Assembly: GCA_004173235.1 (NCBI GenBank)
Contig: SEAC01000002.1
Coordinates: 248,001-312,000, forward strand
DNA from: Chitinophagaceae bacterium
GTDB lineage: Bacteria; Bacteroidota; Bacteroidia; Chitinophagales; Chitinophagaceae
Reading direction: 5' to 3'
Length of the DNA: 64,000 nucleotides
The notes beneath the pieces are model-generated. The model did not search any database. It was not told the origin of the DNA and saw only the letters and a list, made by a program, of their open reading frames with translations. Both the position numbers and the translations under genes were made by a program. Of the stretch, positions 62,054 to 64,000 are shown piece after piece (within the stretch, counting starts at the first letter, position 1; each line of letters starts with the position of its first letter).

Positions 62054-62917
62054 TTCGTCCAGTTTCATCTTCAGGTACTTCAACACGCTGCGGTAGGTGC
62101 TGAGCACGGTGATGCTCACGCCGATGACGAGGAGGCCGAGGAAGAGAATAAGGAACAATTCCGTATCGAAGAGGGCGCGGAGGTCGGGGAACACGCTTTC
62201 CAGCGCCTTGATGGCGAGGTAGAGCACCATGGTGGCGATAGCCGCGCTGAGGGCGCCGTTGACCACGGCGCGCACTGCCATCGGGCGGGCAATGAAGCCG
62301 CGGGTGGCTCCCACCATCTGCATCGTTTTAATAAGGAAGCGGTTGGAGAACATCGCCAGGCGGATGGTGTTATCAATGAGCACGATCACGAGCACGCTCA
62401 TCAAAACGACTACACCCAGAAGCACAAAGGAAGCGATGCGGAAGTTGCGCTGCATGGCGCCCACAACGGTTTTCGGGTAATTCACTTCGTCCACGATCGG
62501 GTTCAGCTGCAGGCGCGTTTTGAGGGCGGAAACCGAAACGGAATCCACGTATTGCTCGCGTAGGTTGAAGCTCAGGCTGCTGGGAAGAAGCGTGTTTTCC
62601 AAAAAAGCGGAGAAGTCTTCGTTACCGGTCTTCACCCATTCGCGCTTGGCGCCTTCTTTATCGGTATACCGCACCGACTTCACCATCGGCATCGCTGCAA
62701 TGCTGTCCTGGAGCGCTTTGCGGGCGGTCTCCGACGTGTTGTCTTTCAGGTATACCTGCACTTCCACGCTTTCCTTCAACTGCTGCATCAGTTTTTTGGA
62801 GTTGATGCCCAGCCAGCCGAGAACGCCGAGCAGGAACAGCACGAGGGTAACGCCGAGCACCGACATGAAATAGGACGGTTTGCCGCGTTTGAGAGAAGCT
62901 TTGCCGGATTGTGCCAT
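62045..62917 (-). CDS. ftsX: Cell division protein FtsX (permease)
   Basis: 290 aa, the normal length. One N-terminal helix, a periplasmic domain, and three more helices at the C-terminus, with RPMAVRAVVNGALSAAIATM and FLIKTMQMVGATRGFIARPM as in FtsX. With FtsE it regulates peptidoglycan hydrolases at the septum; ftsE is not in this window. It has its own promoter at 62938. Confidence 0.93.
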   Translation of the reverse strand: MAQSGKASLKRGKPSYFMSVLGVTLVLFLLGVLGWLGINSKKLMQQLKESVEVQVYLKDNTSETARKALQDSIAAMPMVKSVRYTDKEGAKREWVKTGNEDFSAFLENTLLPSSLSFNLREQYVDSVSVSALKTRLQLNPIVDEVNYPKTVVGAMQRNFRIASFVLLGVVVLMSVLVIVLIDNTIRLAMFSNRFLIKTMQMVGATRGFIARPMAVRAVVNGALSAAIATMVLYLAIKALESVFPDLRALFDTELFLILFLGLLVIGVSITVLSTYRSVLKYLKMKLDELY

Positions 62918-62937
62918 GCGTAAAAGTTGGGGTGGGG

Positions 62938-62945
62938 CAAAAATA
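62938..62945 (-). promoter_or_regulatory. -7 promoter element (TATTTTTG, minus strand) of ftsX
   Basis: CAAAAATA on the plus strand reads TATTTTTG on the minus strand, 20 bp before the ftsX ATG. Divergent from the leuS promoter at 63012. Confidence 0.55.
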
Positions 62946-63011
62946 GCGGTTTGCCTATAACAGCAAGGTGCTGCCGCTTAAAGCTTTGTCAAAACCGCCA
63001 CGTGAAAGGGC

Positions 63012-63019
63012 TATTTTTG
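63012..63019 (+). promoter_or_regulatory. -7 promoter element (TATTTTTG) of leuS
   Basis: Perfect TAnnTTTG match. The leader to the leuS start at 63085 would be about 60 bases, without an evident T-box or terminator. Confidence 0.55.
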
Positions 63020-63084
63020 CCCCTCTAACGGCAGGGCAGCCGCATTTATTGCCGGCGCCCGATCGTGCAAAAGGAACGGACTCC

Positions 63085-64000
63085 ATGGATTATAATTTCA
63101 GGGCCATCGAACAAAAATGGCAGCAACACTGGGCCAACAGCGGCGCTTACCGGGTAACGAACGATACGGCCAAACCGAAGTACTATGTGCTCGACATGTT
63201 TCCCTACCCCAGCGGCGCAGGCCTGCACGTAGGGCACCCGCTCGGCTACATTTCCTCCGACATTTTTGCGCGCTACAAGCGCAACAAGGGCTTCAACGTG
63301 CTGCACCCGATGGGCTACGACGCCTTCGGACTACCGGCAGAGCAATACGCCATCGAGAATGGCGTGCATCCAGCAGTGAGCACGGCAAAGAACATCGCCA
63401 CCTTTCGCAGCCAGCTCGACAAGATCGGCTTCTGCTTCGACTGGAGCCGGCAGGTAAATACCTCCGAGCCGGGTTATTACAAGTGGACCCAGTGGATCTT
63501 CCTGCAATTGTTCAACAGCTGGTACAACCGCAAAACGAACAGAACCGAAAAGATCGATACGCTGATCGCTGCCTTTGAAAGCGAGGGCAACGCAACGCAC
63601 CCGGTGCCGAACAGCCAGTTTGAGCTTCCCGGGCTGAGCGCACAGCGCGCACCGCTCAATTTTACGGCCGGGGAATGGCGCGCCTTCGATGAAAAAACGA
63701 AGCAGTCCATCCTCATGGAATACCGCGTAGCCTACTGCGGATATGGCGAGGTAAACTGGTGCGAAGCATTGGGCACGGTGCTCGCCAACGATGAAGTGGT
63801 GAACGGCGTCAGCGAGCGCGGCGGGCATCCTGTGATCAAAAAGCGCCTGCGCCAATGGTACCTGCGCATCACCGAATTTGCCGACCGCCTTCTCGACGGA
63901 CTGAACACGGTCGACTTTTCCGACGCTATGAAGGAAATGCAGGGCAACTGGATCGGGAAGAGCAGCGGTGCGGAGATTACATTCCAGCTCACGGCTGGCG
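63085..64000 (+). CDS. leuS: Leucyl-tRNA synthetase (partial, C-terminus outside window)
   Basis: The first 305 residues are visible, from [17 protein letters not shown]. The HIGH-type signature is in [14 protein letters not shown] (about residues 40-53). The conserved blocks [15 protein letters not shown] and [20 protein letters not shown] follow. The editing domain begins near the right edge. It charges tRNA-Leu. The ATG at 63085 is the only good start. Confidence 0.95.
   Translation, partial: MDYNFRAIEQKWQQHWANSGAYRVTNDTAKPKYYVLDMFPYPSGAGLHVGHPLGYISSDIFARYKRNKGFNVLHPMGYDAFGLPAEQYAIENGVHPAVSTAKNIATFRSQLDKIGFCFDWSRQVNTSEPGYYKWTQWIFLQLFNSWYNRKTNRTEKIDTLIAAFESEGNATHPVPNSQFELPGLSAQRAPLNFTAGEWRAFDEKTKQSILMEYRVAYCGYGEVNWCEALGTVLANDEVVNGVSERGGHPVIKKRLRQWYLRITEFADRLLDGLNTVDFSDAMKEMQGNWIGKSSGAEITFQLTAG

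Overview
The window looks like chromosome of a member of the Bacteroidota, most likely Chitinophagales/Chitinophagaceae. The grounds are T9SS-type C-terminal sorting domains, SprB and GEVED repeat surface proteins, a TonB-dependent receptor with a carboxypeptidase-regulatory-like N-terminus, an ATP synthase subunit a with a secreted N-terminal extension, clade II (Sec-type) nitrous oxide reductases, promoters of the TAnnTTTG (-7) type, and few Shine-Dalgarno sequences. The DNA is GC-rich, genes are close-packed, and no insertion sequences, CRISPR arrays, tRNAs or rRNAs were seen.

Layout. 1-6.6 kb: end of a response regulator, a large secreted protein with a possible caspase-like His/Cys pair, a REP-like repeat, an MsbA-type ABC exporter and a repeat lipoprotein. 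6.7-11.3 kb: ATP synthase genes atpB-E-F-H-A, with hairpins and repeats between the cistrons and no atpG after atpA. 11.6-15.6 kb: a SprB-repeat T9SS cargo protein and a small membrane-anchored protein. 15.6-37.6 kb: a nitrogen-oxide island. 37.7-46.3 kb: TonB receptor, small membrane proteins with a winged-helix regulator, an ABC-2 exporter with a LolA-like protein, and pdxA. 46.6-52.0 kb: two T9SS-secreted proteins (a GEVED protein and an M14 metallocarboxypeptidase). 52.2-64.0 kb: housekeeping genes (rsmA, a 2-hydroxyacid dehydrogenase, greA, a HIT protein, ruvC, a LPG-synthase-like membrane protein, DUF3108, an MBL hydrolase, an MFS carrier, uppP, DUF3098, ftsX, and the start of leuS).

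The nitrogen-oxide island is the most interesting part. It holds two nos gene sets placed tail to tail. The plus-strand set runs nosZ, FAS1 protein, a membrane protein fused to NosL, nosD, nosF, nosY, norC, a divergent norB, three unknown envelope genes, and a cytochrome c lipoprotein. The minus-strand set runs nosZ, the same membrane protein and NosL as two separate genes, nosD, nosF, nosY, with a second copy of the cytochrome c gene divergent from it. Two Rrf2 regulators with the same cysteine spacing, an NnrS-like protein and a Ric-type di-iron repair protein flank the island. This suggests nitric-oxide-responsive control of N2O respiration and NO stress defence. No nitrite reductase is present here.

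Other points worth a second look are a terminator-like hairpin in the greA leader, a palindromic operator in the TonB receptor promoter, a NorB-like protein lacking key ligands, and a 14-bp dispersed palindrome (CCGTAGAANTACGG) found always in the same orientation.
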